From NCBI GenBank assembly GCA_002205965.3, contig NADL03000771.1:744001-808000 (forward strand): 64,000 bases of DNA. Reading direction: 5' to 3'. Made by a program: the position numbers and the translations under genes. How positions within the stretch are numbered: position 1 is the stretch's first letter; every line of letters begins with the position of its first letter. A model generated the notes under the pieces. It did no database searches. It had not been told where the DNA came from and saw only the letters and a program-made list of their open reading frames with translations. The stretch comes from Kappaphycus alvarezii (taxonomy: Eukaryota > Rhodophyta > Florideophyceae > Gigartinales > Solieriaceae). Shown here one piece after another: positions 23,982-34,860 of the stretch.

Positions 23982-25266
23982 TTAGCTTAAGCCGTATTCA
24001 CATTTCCGGCCCAGCAGTACCCCTTCCGCTTTCTGGGGCGGGAGATGTTGAGAAAGATCATCAATCTCTGCTGTATTGAAATTTGCATACTGAACGTGAT
24101 TCCCACTTTCTATCTCTTCTAAAGCTTCAAGGTGACATGCTCTTAAGTATCTGTCTTTCAGTATGGTGTATGACTCTGGAGTAGGAAAAAGCTTAAGCAT
24201 ATAATTCCTTTGTTACAGCTCAAACATATCCCGCGCATTTATAGTCCGCTCCGGGATGCATTTGCCATTTTTTCAATGCCATTTGCGCTTCGTTTTAAAG
24301 ACTTAATCTGAATTTTCAGTCCTTTAAATCTCTTCGATACTGTAGGCCGTTGTTTCTCCGATGAAGTCTCAGGCAACATTGCAGGTCGTACCATTCGAGA
24401 TGGTGACGATGTAGATGTGTACCCTGCTGAAACATTATCAGCGTTTACAACTTGCTGAATCTCAAGAACTGAGTTCCCTTTTTGATCATTTGATCTATTT
24501 ATGAGTGACCATGACTGTGTCGTTCGCATGTATGCAGGGGAATCAAGAAAAAAAGACTCAGTACCTGAGTTCAATGGAGGATCGCGCATGTAAACATTCA
24601 TGTCAGAAATAGTAGTATCTGGTTTGCATACGGCTGTTGCTACTATGATAATGCCAATTTTTGACGGAAATCCAGTTGATTACTTCCGATAAATTGCGCC
24701 CATGATGCTCTCGAACTTTACACATTCACAATTTGCTTTTCTGTGCCTCTAAATAAAGCTTCTCTACTTCGCTTTGGGTAGGACGCATGATTCGTCTTTG
24801 TTTGATATCATCCATGAACTTAATGTATACCGCTAATACATGATTTCTGAATATCCCCTTTTTTCCACTTCCAGATGCTGGGTCTTTGAATGTGGCCTAA
24901 ATAAAAGGCAAGCGGTCAAAGTTTCTTCGGATGTACAACCTTGCTCAGCACCTATTGTTCATTATATTTTATTTTCTTGATTGATTGAGGCCCTGTAATA
25001 AATAGTAGTTGAAATCGTTGATACTGTATTGCATGTTTGAACTTGCTCTTGAATTGAATCGTTGTTCTGAACTGGCGTAAATACGGCAACATAGGAACCG
25101 GTTCCTGAAATAATGCTTTCTTCCCTTGCGTGCCAATGGGAACATTAATTTCGCAGACGTTTTGGTTTTTCTGTTTGCGCGCCAGAAAGGTGTTTCGGTT
25201 CTGTCTGGTGCCGTTTTTACTTGTAGGGAAGGCAGTGTATTGCTCGCAACGAGATAGTGCAATCAC
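23982..25266 (-). pseudogene. Probable accessory ORF region of the Harbinger-like element
   Basis: Minus-strand frames at 25266-24952, about 24930-24660, 24601-24239 and 24200-23982 together cover most of 1.3 kb. The middle piece has a DPASGSGKKGIFRNHVLAVY then KFMDDIKQRRIM stretch. The 24601-24239 piece is Ser/Thr-rich and ends in a basic helix (RPTVSKRFKGLKIQIKSLKR), a layout seen in the tails of PIF ORF1 proteins. No SANT tryptophans could be assigned with confidence. The convergent position opposite the transposase mirrors the 9.6-11.1 kb pair. Function is inferred from context only. Confidence 0.35.
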
Positions 25267-26300
25267 AAGCAGTGGGTTTGAAGTGGTATGAATGCGATAC
25301 CGAAGTCATGTGTTGAGACGTCGAAACTTTATTGCAGCTGTACGTAATGCTGATCATCTGGGTTAATTTATGATCGATTGTAAAACGTATGACCTTATGC
25401 TTCTCTCTCTCTCTGAGTCCCCACCGTCCTCCCTATCTTAAAGACCTCCTCACGTTTTGTTTTCGCTCTTCTCGGCGCCCGCGCTGAATTTGGCGCGGCG
25501 CCGGATCTATGTACGCTCGCATGTCCTGGGGACGGAACAACCATGCCTCAAGATCTCTTCGCGCACCGTTATTGCTGATGGTTATTTCGAGTGGATTGTC
25601 GTCCCGCGCCCCCAGTGCACGTGGGACGACCTGGGAAAGACGTGTAAGGACGGCTCTTCCACTCGAACAGGGTTTTCAAAGTTTGCTGTTTCCTATCGCT
25701 TTTCAACCTACTGTCGTTGTTACAGTCTCCGAAGGAACGTGGTCTGCGCAGCCCTGTCAGTCCGTCGGCAAGTTCGTTCGTCCGGAGTTTTCTTTGTCTT
25801 TGTTGTCGTCGTCTGTAAGTTGTCATGCTTACACTAGAAGTTTTTCAAGCTGTCTGGATCCCGTATTTAGACGGTGGAATTTTCTTCTAGTCCCCCTTTG
25901 GTCCATGTTGGAGTGAGTGATGGTTCAGCCGTCGCCTGGAGATTTTCGGTCTTCTAGTGTAACCTCTACACCTGTACGGTTCAGGTTTTTGAACACATTA
26001 AAAGATTTCCCCCCCCCAGGACCTTATCGGCGAGAATATCTCAGGTCTTATCGGCCGATAAGGTCTGTACATATTGTATACAGCAGCCCAATCATAAGGA
26101 TTTGTTATCTGAATGGTCAAATGGTATGCATTTCGCAATCTAAAATCGCGATCCAAACTGGGACATTTGGATCGCGATATGGCAAACTCGGAATCCAAAA
26201 TCTAAAAAGTTGATTGACTTCAGAATCCATTTTCAGGAGTACGTCGGACTTCTTGACATCCAAATCTATAAACCCGTTGGATTTGGATTTTAGACAAGCG
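25267..26300. other. GC-richer block without identified gene
   Basis: A plus-strand frame at 25457-25837 (126 aa) overlaps another at 25509-25916. Both are Arg/Ser/Val-rich with no recognised motif. The perfect palindrome CTTATCGGCCGATAAG lies at 26047-26062, with a degraded copy (CTTATCGGCGAGAATA) 24 bp upstream. It may be regulatory or the end of a mobile element; undecided. Confidence 0.35.
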
Positions 26301-26314
26301 GTAGGGATGCTCTT

Positions 26315-26430
26315 GCTGTACTGTGCTGTACAGTACTGTCAAGGACGGGTTGGTACATAATGCACCTCATGCAAACACAGTACGGTACAGTAAAGTGCGA
26401 TACAGCGTACAGTACAGTACAGTACAGTAG
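26315..26430. repeat. TACAGTAC-type repeat cluster
   Basis: Contains TGCTGTACAGTACTGTC (26324-26340) and a 5-bp tandem (ACAGT) repeated about four times at 26407-26430. It lies in the spacer upstream of the RAD17-like gene. Similar clusters recur only in spacers of this window. Confidence 0.8.
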
Positions 26431-26661
26431 ATACACGAGTAATCTGTAGCGAAGCAAACGGGCCTATCGAATTTGATCCACCGAATTTTGTTATCAGGGG
26501 AAAGCAAACGGAAGTACCACAACTACCAATGCCCTGCGGGTTCAAAAGTTCGTCCTCAGTGCTAATACCAAGGGCTAGGTTCGGTTGCTAAACGTCTGCT
26601 CCCTTACAAGGAAAGCCTACGCACGCGAGCTCATGTGCATAACTAACTCACAAGAGAACAC

Positions 26662-28376
26662 ATGGTCGATACCAATCGAAGGAAGCGCCCTCGGAGACGC
26701 CCTCGAATACCGTCTCAATTTTCGGATGAAGAAAGTTCCGCCGAAAAAGTTGCCGTCGCTGATGCCATTCAATCCAGTGACTCAGACTTTGACTCGAACC
26801 CCGTAACTGAAACAAACGCATCGCAACAATCCGGCTTAATTTCGAAGATTGCATCAACCGTTTATACGCCCCATCAATCAGACAACCGGACATGGGTCGA
26901 CAAGTATTCAGATATTTCGTACCAGACTGGACTTATCACTTCAATAAGAAAATCAAAAGAGATTTCAGAATGGTTGCGAGCTGCGCTTCAAAGATCTCGT
27001 CCTCACATGTTGATTTTGGCTGGGCCTCCTGGTTGCGGCAAAACTTCAGCGCTGAGAGCAGCAGCAACAGAACTGCAATGTCTGTGGTGAACTGGAATGC
27101 TCCCACAATGGGACAGCGCTACATTACCGTGAATCTGCTGGAAGATTTTGAGTCCTTCATTATTGGACACCGTTATCAAACTTTACAATGCGAACAAGAT
27201 GAAAAAGGCAGTCCTGCAGCTGCTTTTGGACATAAGCTTCTCCTGGTTAAAGACTTGCCAATAGGCATAACAGACTCACTTGAGAGAAGGACTTCTGTCC
27301 AGAACCTTCTTTATGATGCAGCTCGATTTGCACCATGCCCCATTGTGATAGTCATTTCAGATTCCGAGAGGGGCGTGGCACGCACAGCAAGGTCCCTTCT
27401 TGGCGCACAACTGCTATCATCACCTTTTCTCGAAACAATCCGTGTTCCTGCGGTGACAGAGAGCATGATGAGACGCCGTATGCGCGATGTTTTGCGAAAG
27501 GAAGGAACAACCTGTCCCCATGACAGCTTGGACGGTATGATTGCCTCAAGCATGGGTGATGTTCGCGCTGCTCTAAACGCTCTGCAATTTTCCCTTACTC
27601 TAGACGCGAAGTTTACCTCAAACTCGCAACGAACTCAGAACAACGCAGCTGGTCGACACCGCAGGAAGAGACTGAGATCCGCCTCATCTGCGCTGAAGCA
27701 ATCTGCGACACTGAACCGTGTTGGCCAGGACACTAGCCTCGGTACGTACCACGCTGTATCGAAGGTTCTTAACAACAAGAGAGGAAAGGATGGTTCTTCT
27801 AAGTATGTGCCCGAGGATATTATCGAGCACACCAGGGCCGAACCGTCCTCTTTCCTCGCATTCCTCCATCACAATTACCCATCCTTTTTCGGGAGCATTA
27901 ATGATGTCGTGCCTGCATTATGGTCCCTGTGCGAAGCAGATTGTCTGCTTCCATGGATGCAGGATGATCTCGCACGCACTAACCTTGGCGATTGTGCTGC
28001 ATCGGTTGCGACGAGAAGCTTTTTGATTCACAATCGCAATGCTGTTCGATCTGGATGGCGACCAATTCGGGGTCCAGATTCGTACAACGTTACTCAAGAA
28101 GGGAAGGAATATGCACAGGACGTTATCCGACGTCTTTGCCATGTTCTGTCACCTGCTGTTCCCACAACTTCTCTAAATTGCGAAGTGGCCTCCTTTGCGA
28201 GGAGTATCACTGGCGTACCTCTTAAGGGTTTTGGTCTCACCGCAGATTGCCCCAATCATGACGAAGATGTTGGTGGTCCTAACAGTGCAGATCTCGCAAT
28301 GATTGACATTGAGGAAACGACACAAGAAATGACATTGGCCACAAGGAAATTTCCTCTGCAAAGTCAGTTCAGGTGA
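26662..28376 (+). CDS. RAD17: RAD17-type DNA damage checkpoint clamp loader (one frameshift)
   Basis: RAD17 replaces RFC1 in the complex that loads the 9-1-1 clamp onto damaged DNA in the nucleus. The N-terminus is basic and Ser/Asp-rich (KRPRRRPR), a likely nuclear signal. WVDKY at residues 78-82 and the Walker A motif GPPGCGKT at 121-128 are canonical. After a one-base frame change near 27080 the chain continues with VNWNAPTMGQ, the Walker B region KLLLVKDLP (VEDLP in animal RAD17), PCPIVIVISDSE, GDVRAALNALQFS (sensor 2-like), GTYHAVSKVLNNKR, FLAFLHHNYPSFF and CAASVATRSFL. All are in RAD17 order. Total is about 570 aa, somewhat shorter than animal forms. The ATG at 26662 is chosen because it precedes the basic tail in frame. 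No intron is needed; the best explanation of the break is one missing base. Confidence 0.87.
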
Positions 28377-28577
28377 ACTGCGACAGGATGAGAAATGGAG
28401 GAAATTGAGGACTGGGATGAGTAGAACCAGGAATAAGTCTAAACAATATGTAAACTCGCCAGGGGCTGGAATCCCCTGTGCTTCACTATCGTGTGGGCAC
28501 TAGTTGATATGTCCGTAAAAGTCGAAGACGGCCTTCACTCTAACTATTGCAGGTATTCGCTGATGACCAGGGCGGTC

Positions 28578-29843
28578 TTAAATAGAGATGTCCAGGTCGT
28601 TCAGGCTCGCACCGGGGGATAACTCGATCTTTTCCACTCGCCGAGCCAGTTGCTCTTGTTCTTTCCTGCGACGCTCTTTCCGTTCTCGCTTCTTCGCCTC
28701 CTGTGCTTTCTTCTCCCTCCTCGCTGATGCTTGGTGGGCCACTAGATTTAGTGGCTGAACTCGACACCTCAGCTGTTAAAGCTGTGACATTTTGCAATGC
28801 AAGGTTCACAGCATTTTCTATTTTGTCGAGGCTTGCAAATATTGTATCGGTTCTCCTCCGAACTACCCTTTGGTAATGGCCATCACTCTCGAAGTCATCC
28901 TCACTGTAAGACGAGAACCCATCGCTCTCAGAAGGATTAGAAGCAAGGCGCCTTTCAAGCCGTTCCTGTTCTGCTTTCCGTAAACGAACGCGATGAGTTG
29001 CTTTCCCATTGTCAATGTCGGCACCCATCTTTTCAAGGCTGGCGCGTGCGAGTGACATATTGCTCTCAATCTGTGTCGCAATAACCCTCTTCCCTCTATC
29101 TCGTGAGAATTACCCTCTATCTGTCGAATGGCTTTCGCTGCACGTCGAGTTCTTTCCACCAAGGCACACAACTCGCGATGCCCTTTATGAGCATCTCTCC
29201 AAAGTGCCTGGACGTCGTCACCCTCGGGTGTGTTTCGATGGCGCGGACGTCTACGAGCACGCTCACGCTGCGACGAGCGGTCCTCGTGTCTTGAGCTTTC
29301 GGAACTCATTCGCGGAACTGGGAGAGGCTCGTGCTGTGCGGGTGTACGGGCATTTGCCTCTGAAATAGGTCGCACGGAGGCATAATGTTCACCAAAATGG
29401 TAAGAGATATGTATAGCATTAGCATTCTTATCCGGATGGTTGCGTATGTCGTAGGAAGGTTTGCCGCTTTGGTGGACACGAATGTTGACATCGCATGCCA
29501 TAGATATAGCCTGTAGTTCAAGGTTATCAGCCCAAATTCCATCTTTGCGCATCTCAGAAACGTAGTCCTCGAAACTTTGTTCGTCATCTACGAAGAAACG
29601 ATAGTGTTCCTTATGAGACAAAAGATAATTACAAGCTCTTTCGCGAAGTTTCATGTGGTAGGTTTCCGTCCCATACAATTGATCAGAGACGGCTCGGAAG
29701 AAGCAGTTGCCATCGTTGCTTACATCACGAATAGTAAGGCCACTGGATTCAAGAAGACGGGAGAAAGCCTCTATATCAAGTTCCTTGTCTTCAGAGTTTG
29801 TGTGGGGGGTACCGGCCCGTGCAGCGCGGGACCTTCTTCCCAT
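28578..29843 (-). CDS. OTU-domain deubiquitinase, OTUD3-like, with coiled-coil tail (two frameshifts)
   Basis: Cysteine protease that removes ubiquitin. The OTU catalytic motif DGNCFFRAVSDQLYG has Asp44 and Cys47. The GIWADNLELQAIS segment (about 102-114) and SYHFGEHYASVR with the catalytic His153 complete the triad region, and spacing is that of OTUD3-like enzymes. The C-terminal half is highly charged: Arg-rich (RERARRRPRHR), then a QIESNMSLARASLEKMGADI helix, then a Lys/Glu/Arg coiled coil (REKKAQEAKKRERKERRRK) ending LSPGASLNDLDISI before a TAA at 28578-28580. Two frame changes, near 29090 and near 28735, are needed to keep this tail in frame. It converges with RAD17, stop to stop 201 bp apart. 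The N-terminal catalytic domain is uninterrupted. Confidence 0.87.
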
Positions 29844-30019
29844 GGCGAAGACGGCCTTTGCTGAAAACCGAGGGTCACTGAACGATGGCGGGTCGCAAGA
29901 ATAGACAGACGAGGTTGGTCAAACATTGGGGGTTGAAAAGTGGAAGGGATGGGTCACTGTTTCCGAAATCACAAATGGCTGAACTGAAAGATTGTCGGTC
30001 TTTTGTAATATCAAGAGGA

Positions 30020-30110
30020 ACATACAGTACAGTTATACAGTACTGTACTGTACTGTACTGTACAATAATCAGATTGTTCACATAATTGCTAAGTACTGTA
30101 CTGCATTACT
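30020..30110. repeat. TACAGTACTGTAC tandem cluster
   Basis: The block 30037-30065 is a pure 5-bp tandem (GTACT), flanked by further TACAGTAC and TACTGTACTG units to about 30110. It lies upstream of the OTU gene, about 200 bp before its start on the minus strand. Confidence 0.85.
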
Positions 30111-30316
30111 GCAGGTATTGACTTACAGCAAGGCTTTTGCTTAGGGAAGTACTGTAATTGCTACACGTATTCTAGCGTACAGTACACTAGTCCACGGCTA
30201 GTTCCTAGCCCTATACACGTACAGTAATCGGATCCTGCAATGAACATTGTAGAAACCATTTGATGAACTTTTCGATCCTGACAGATCCAGTATCAACCTA
30301 ACATTGCAAGCAATTG

Positions 30317-30420
30317 TAGGGAATCTAGCGATAAGAGGTATTACTAGTCACACTAGAGGATATTCCGGGCCACAACCGACCATATTTTTCAAATACTAAA
30401 TCACCCCACATTTTCCCCAT
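30317..30420 (+). repeat. Dispersed repeat S, copy 1
   Basis: Matches 49303-49399 in the same orientation, with shared TTCCGGGCCACAAC and AAATCACCCCACATTT blocks. The element it belongs to is unknown. In both places a copy of repeat R follows downstream (4.1 kb here, 1.0 kb there). Confidence 0.75.
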
Positions 30421-30541
30421 TTGATGGTACAGTTCGTAATAGAAAAAATATCAGCTTACAGAAAACATTTTGATTATAGATGAAAATACCACGAAATCAA
30501 ATGACACGCAACATTTCTGCGATCTACCAATATTCGAAAAG

Positions 30542-30620
30542 ACTGTCGTTTCACCAACTTATACGATCTCGCACCCAAAACACTGTCTTTCCAACAATTT
30601 ACACGGTCTCACACCCAAAT
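30542..30620. repeat. Diverged 40-bp tandem duplication
   Basis: ACTGTCGTTTCACCAACTTA (30542 onward) and ACTGTCTTTCCAACAATTTA (30582 onward) begin two units that both end in a CTC(G/A)CACCCAAA block. Confidence 0.75.
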
Positions 30621-31135
30621 CTGGTATTCTGATCTCCTGGTAATGACCAAAATTGTAGTCTTCCTCACATTGCTACGCCTCAGCATCACACAGTCCCCTA
30701 TAAAGTCACAGTCTTCCGCCCTTAGCACTCTAACAGCGTCCCTGCTCCCCTTCCTTCCAGCCTAATCAGCATAAATAAGAGTTCGCATGGACTTCGCCTA
30801 CTAGTAGAGGTTGTGATAGAGCGAGATGCACAAATCAATGCGCACATTGGGGAGGACTACCAGAACTCCGGCGAGGAAAATTGAACCCAGTGCCCAATCT
30901 TCGGCTGCTTCTGCGAGGGCGGTCGCAGCGACCCGATTCTGAAGATAACCAACTTTGATCCGCAAGAGTCTGATTATATTTGGGGTCTTTTTCTAATTTT
31001 ATATTAATGAGCTACAATGTAGGGTGGGTTGAAAAGTGATGCTAGAGAGAAGAATGTATTTTTTTAAAATGATTTTTGTTGATAAAATGGAGCAGTGGGA
31101 TTTTCTAGCATGAATTTCTCAGAGAAAGGGGCCAT

Positions 31136-32000
31136 CGTTTGAGATTTTAATTAACTCTTTCGTCCAAATTATAAAAAGTTTTGTTTTTGTGGAAGCAGTG
31201 GATTTAGTTGGTGAACAATTTAGCATGGAAATGCTAATAAATGATAGGAATTTATTCAGATAATATATTTATGCTAGATACGCTACAGACACTACCTTTC
31301 AGCAGGCGTCTAGACCTAGTGGTAGTTTGCAGGAAATAGAAGTATATTTTAGCGGTAATTATAAGCTTTATAGAATCAAGCAGAGGTTTATATCCTACTT
31401 AATGGGCTCTCGAATGGATGTTTCAATAAGATTCGAGTTCTACTTCAAATTTGAAGATTTTTCAAGAGGGCGGGTACTTTAAAGCTAAGAAAATAAAAAA
31501 AATAGTGTCCAAGAGACAAGAGATTATATCAGGGGAGTTTTCGCAGTAGTATTCGCTGTTTTCGCAGATAAATAGTATCAAGATATTGATGAATTTACGA
31601 GGGCTAGTAGTCCAAAATCTAACCGCAGAATGGATATTTTTCAAGAAGTGAACAGGCGATCAACGACCGTGTTTCGTCCGATCAAGTTCTAATCACGAGC
31701 TATTTTGGAGGATGCGTGGGTTGTGATCTATGATGTCAGCAAAGTGGAGATTGGGCAAGTCCGAGTACGGCGACTACTTTTAAAACATACATGGGGCTAG
31801 CAAACCTTCATGTACGCATGCATATGATACAAATCGATGACCAGGAGACGCATCACCGTATCAGGAATAGGCTGTTGGAACTACTGCTGAGAAGCGGAGG
31901 CAGGTACAACAAAATTATCGGCGTAGCCAGCGGGCGAAGATGGATGTGCAGTTCCGTGGAGCTTCCAGTTTACGCACTTAGAGGCATTTCCTTTCCTACT
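31136..32000 (+). pseudogene. DDE_Tnp_4 family transposase (PIF/Harbinger or ISL2EU-like), broken
   Basis: Plus-strand frames give FEILINSFVQIIKSFVFV, then YATDTTFQQASRPSGS at 31279. This is the family's first-Asp box (x-D-x-TFQ....P.G). VYFSGNYKLYRIK follows at about 31350, then an AVFADKYQDIDEF-like segment near 31555-31590. The C-terminal ANLHVRMHMIQIDDQETHH and RIRNRLLELL are in the frame 31791-32021, which includes SGRRWMCSSVEL. Stops near 31266 and 31480 and a frame change near 31650 break it. No inverted terminal repeats were identified, so element ends are unknown. Confidence 0.65.
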
Positions 32001-33780
32001 ATTCAGCCATTGATATTATAAGGAATAATATACTGTTTTCTTGTTGTTTGCAATCACGTGCGGCAATGCCAGTCGCAACCCGGTTGGTGAAGAATCCGTG
32101 CCGCCAGATCCCACCAACCTAATGCGGAGAATGGAAGATCAATGAGGCGATACTCGGGACCCTTCGTTCTAATTAGTTTGGCTAATCGATTGTCTTTGCT
32201 GAGACGGGCATTGTTAAGGGACTTGAGCGGGCATCTCGAAAAGGAGGGGAGACGTATGGGGGTCGACTGATGGATGGCGGTGACGTCTTATTAGTCTATG
32301 CCCAGCTTTCTATAAGCCCCTTGAATTCCGGGCGAGCTTCATGGCCGCGTTGTGGGGGATCGACGACAGGGTGCCTCGAAGCTTTGGAGAGATATGAGGC
32401 ATAAAATCGTGTTTGCAAGTCATGCAGTCACCCGCGGGTGAGCAAATGGGAAGAGCACAGCGCGTGGTCACGATACTGTTCTATAGTGTCGTGATTCTCC
32501 CCTTATGGCATTTTGAGGAACAGTGGTACCCAGCAGTATATCTGTAGCCAGTTTTATTAATTGCGGTCTGAGGTGAAAATACGCAAGCCTGGAGGTGTTT
32601 GACATAAAAAGCAGTCTTTGCATCCGTCAACTGATAAAGAAGCTCTAAGCTCCACGGTCCTTTTATCCTCCTTCTGCATGGAGTCAGAGTCATTTTTTCT
32701 CAACTGGGCGGAATATTTGCACCGCCCGAAACCACTGCTTTGAGTGGATAGCCGTGAGCTGTATACCTTCTTGTATTTCACTTGTGCCTTCTACTCGTTG
32801 TGCGCCCGAACTACGGCTTTGTAAGATTGGGAAGCATCCCCGACCCAAACCGCTGCCTTTCGTAGCCGAGACTTACGTCGTCAACTCGCTGTGCGCCCGA
32901 ACTGCGAATTTTTAAGATTGGAGAGCATCGTTCGGTACGAAATTAAGGGTTAATAGGGTTTTAATGAAAAAGAGATATGTGGGCAAAGGAGGGTGGTTTA
33001 CTGCGAGTGCGTAAAGTAACTCTGTACTGTCGTAAGAACTTGAACGCTCAGAACTATGGGACTCATACAGCTTGTCATCTAATTTTTAATTTCTAGGTCA
33101 ATTGGCTGCATATAAGCGGTTTTTGCCATTTTCTTTCTGTAATTTTTATCATATGCTTTCATGCCCTGTGTAATCGGTATTGTGCAGTAGATCTACTTGC
33201 ATGGTAGTTCATTCTTAAGGATATTGGGTCATTCGCATATTGGCTAGTATTTCGACAGACACCGAGAAACTGGCTTCGAGACCTTCTTTGTTACGTTTCC
33301 AGAAGTGAAACCACATGTTTTATTAGGTATTGAAGTGAGTAGGTACAGTACAGTACTGTGCATTATAGATACCAAAACGTTTACTGGAAGAGGGATTTAT
33401 GCAATATTTCTGCAATTGTTCTGTAATTTTACTGTAATGCTCTTTAAATGACCTACTCTAAGTACGGAACACACATAACTGGTGAAGTGATCCTCCAGAG
33501 CGTTTACAGAGTTCACTCACGTGAGTATTAATACCTAATAAGCATTCGAACACGACTAAGAAGCCATGGTTCGGGCTCGCAAAGGGACGCTTCTACGCGA
33601 AACAAAAACTCACAACTTTCGTTAACTCCGATTTCGGCGTTGCACTCTATACAGTCTTCTATATCAACGAAATGTGGTAAAATTGCCGGTTCAGTTTCTA
33701 CAAAAGACATACAGGAAGTGGAAAGCGCTACAAAAAAAAGCACCGCGCTTTCATAATACAAGGGAGATTCATTGCAACAT
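32001..33780. other. Spacer with a direct repeat; no identified gene
   Basis: Minus-strand frames at 32481-32693 and 32557-32781 are Cys- and Lys-rich (DGCKDCFLCQTPPG) and could belong to the neighbouring transposon, but no family is recognised. A 48-bp direct repeat with scattered mismatches (about 80% identity) occurs at 32791-32838 and 32882-32929 (shared GTGCGCCCGAACT, TAAGATTGG). A TACAGTACAGTACTGTG element lies at 33345-33361. The rest looks like AT-rich spacer. Confidence 0.5.
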
Positions 33781-33842
33781 GATAATTCGAGAAATTGTTT
33801 GCGGTCATAGGAGATGAGCAATGCCTGTTACACTTCATATTT

Positions 33843-33904
33843 TTGCTAAAAGACGTATTACACATTTCAAATGTTGCTAAAAGACGTATTACACATTTCA
33901 AATG
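33843..33904. repeat. Perfect 31-bp tandem duplication (2 copies)
   Basis: TTGCTAAAAGACGTATTACA begins both units (33843-33873 and 33874-33904). They are identical end to end, so the duplication is recent or an assembly stutter. Confidence 0.95.
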
Positions 33905-34504
33905 TTGTGATTACTGGTTCTCATCGTTCCAGGACAGAAATAACATGTATTCAATTGACAATTTTGCTTGTAACCTGTGCTCTTCTTAGACGGCTTTCTA
34001 CTCTGCAGTGCTAGAAGGACCTGGAGCCAATGTTTAGAAAACACACATCACAACTACCGGAGGTGTTTTGAGAAACAATGGATATTTTTGTGGGGAGATG
34101 TGAAATGCTTTTAACAGATCCATTTATTGCTGCATATAGCAAAAGGTGGTGTGGAAAAAACATCGTACGTGTGACGCTAAACAACAGAAGTAAAATATGT
34201 GTATGTCATGTTGCGGTGGTTATTGGAGCAGAATTGGTGAAAGATTAGCTCGAGCGGAGGGTGATAAGCAGAGTTCGGGTATCTTTTTCAGTCCTTTGGC
34301 GTAAAATGTTCCAGAAACAATGCGCACGCTTCTTCACTAAAACCTCCTATTTCTTCAATTTTTCCCACGACCGAGTAAGCCGCGTCTGTGTTCAATGTTC
34401 CACGTGTATACATATTGCAGAAATAATCCTTCTGGTTTTCAGAATTCTGTGGCCTTAAAATTCCCACTACCGAAATGACAAAAAAATCTGGAAAATTCCA
34501 AATA

Positions 34505-34860
34505 CTTTGTAAACAGGGGTAATTTTGGGTTATTTTAATGTATGGAAGACGTGTTCGGTTGTATCCACGCCGCTTGGAGTGCCCTGTGTGGAACAAGTCT
34601 TCACTGGATACCACTAAATAAAATCACCTACAGGGACGGCTCAATGCCAACGAGCAGGCATGCCGCCTTATAAATGACGGCCGTGGCAGCGTGCCTTTTG
34701 GGTTAGAGCAGCTTGAGCCTTCCCATAGGTCTCTATCGCTCGAATGGCCAAGTTCCGCGCGAAATCGGCTAGCGCTTCGCACGCGTCTGGGTGCCAGTAT
34801 CCGAGGGTAGAAATTGAGATAAGTACGAGCCTTACTCGAGCAAAAGTAGCGAGCACGGGT
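34505..34860 (+). repeat. Dispersed repeat R, copy 1
   Basis: Matches 50358-50725 in the same orientation. Shared blocks are TTGGGTTATTTTAATG, GAGCAGGCATGCCGC, CGTCTGGGTGCCAG and CCCATAGGTCT. The minus strand encodes a short frame (34668-34856) whose middle, GYWHPDACEALADFAR..AIRAIETYG, matches GGWHPDAYAVLTDVAR..AVRAMETYG in copy 2. Conservation at the protein level suggests a decayed coding end, not a random spacer. Confidence 0.8.

Noticed and set aside
24952-25266. Myb/SANT domain in the 104-aa minus frame
   Set aside because: The characteristic tryptophans are absent, so only the convergent position supports an accessory role.
25457-25916. 126-aa and 135-aa overlapping plus frames as genes
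   Set aside because: Two frames of the same GC-rich block, no domain, no conserved partner; probably chance open frames.
27060-27125. Intron to explain the RAD17 frame change
   Set aside because: The only plausible GT...AG pair here (37 bp) would leave the wrong phase; a single missing base fits better.
30037-30065. Telomere-like repeat
   Set aside because: The 5-bp GTACT unit is self-complementary and short, and occurs in several internal spacers.
30780-30960. tRNA gene
   Set aside because: A TTGAACCC-like T-arm can be imagined, but no matching acceptor stem or anticodon arm could be folded.
33843-33904. CRISPR-like or satellite array
   Set aside because: Only two perfect tandem copies with no spacers.
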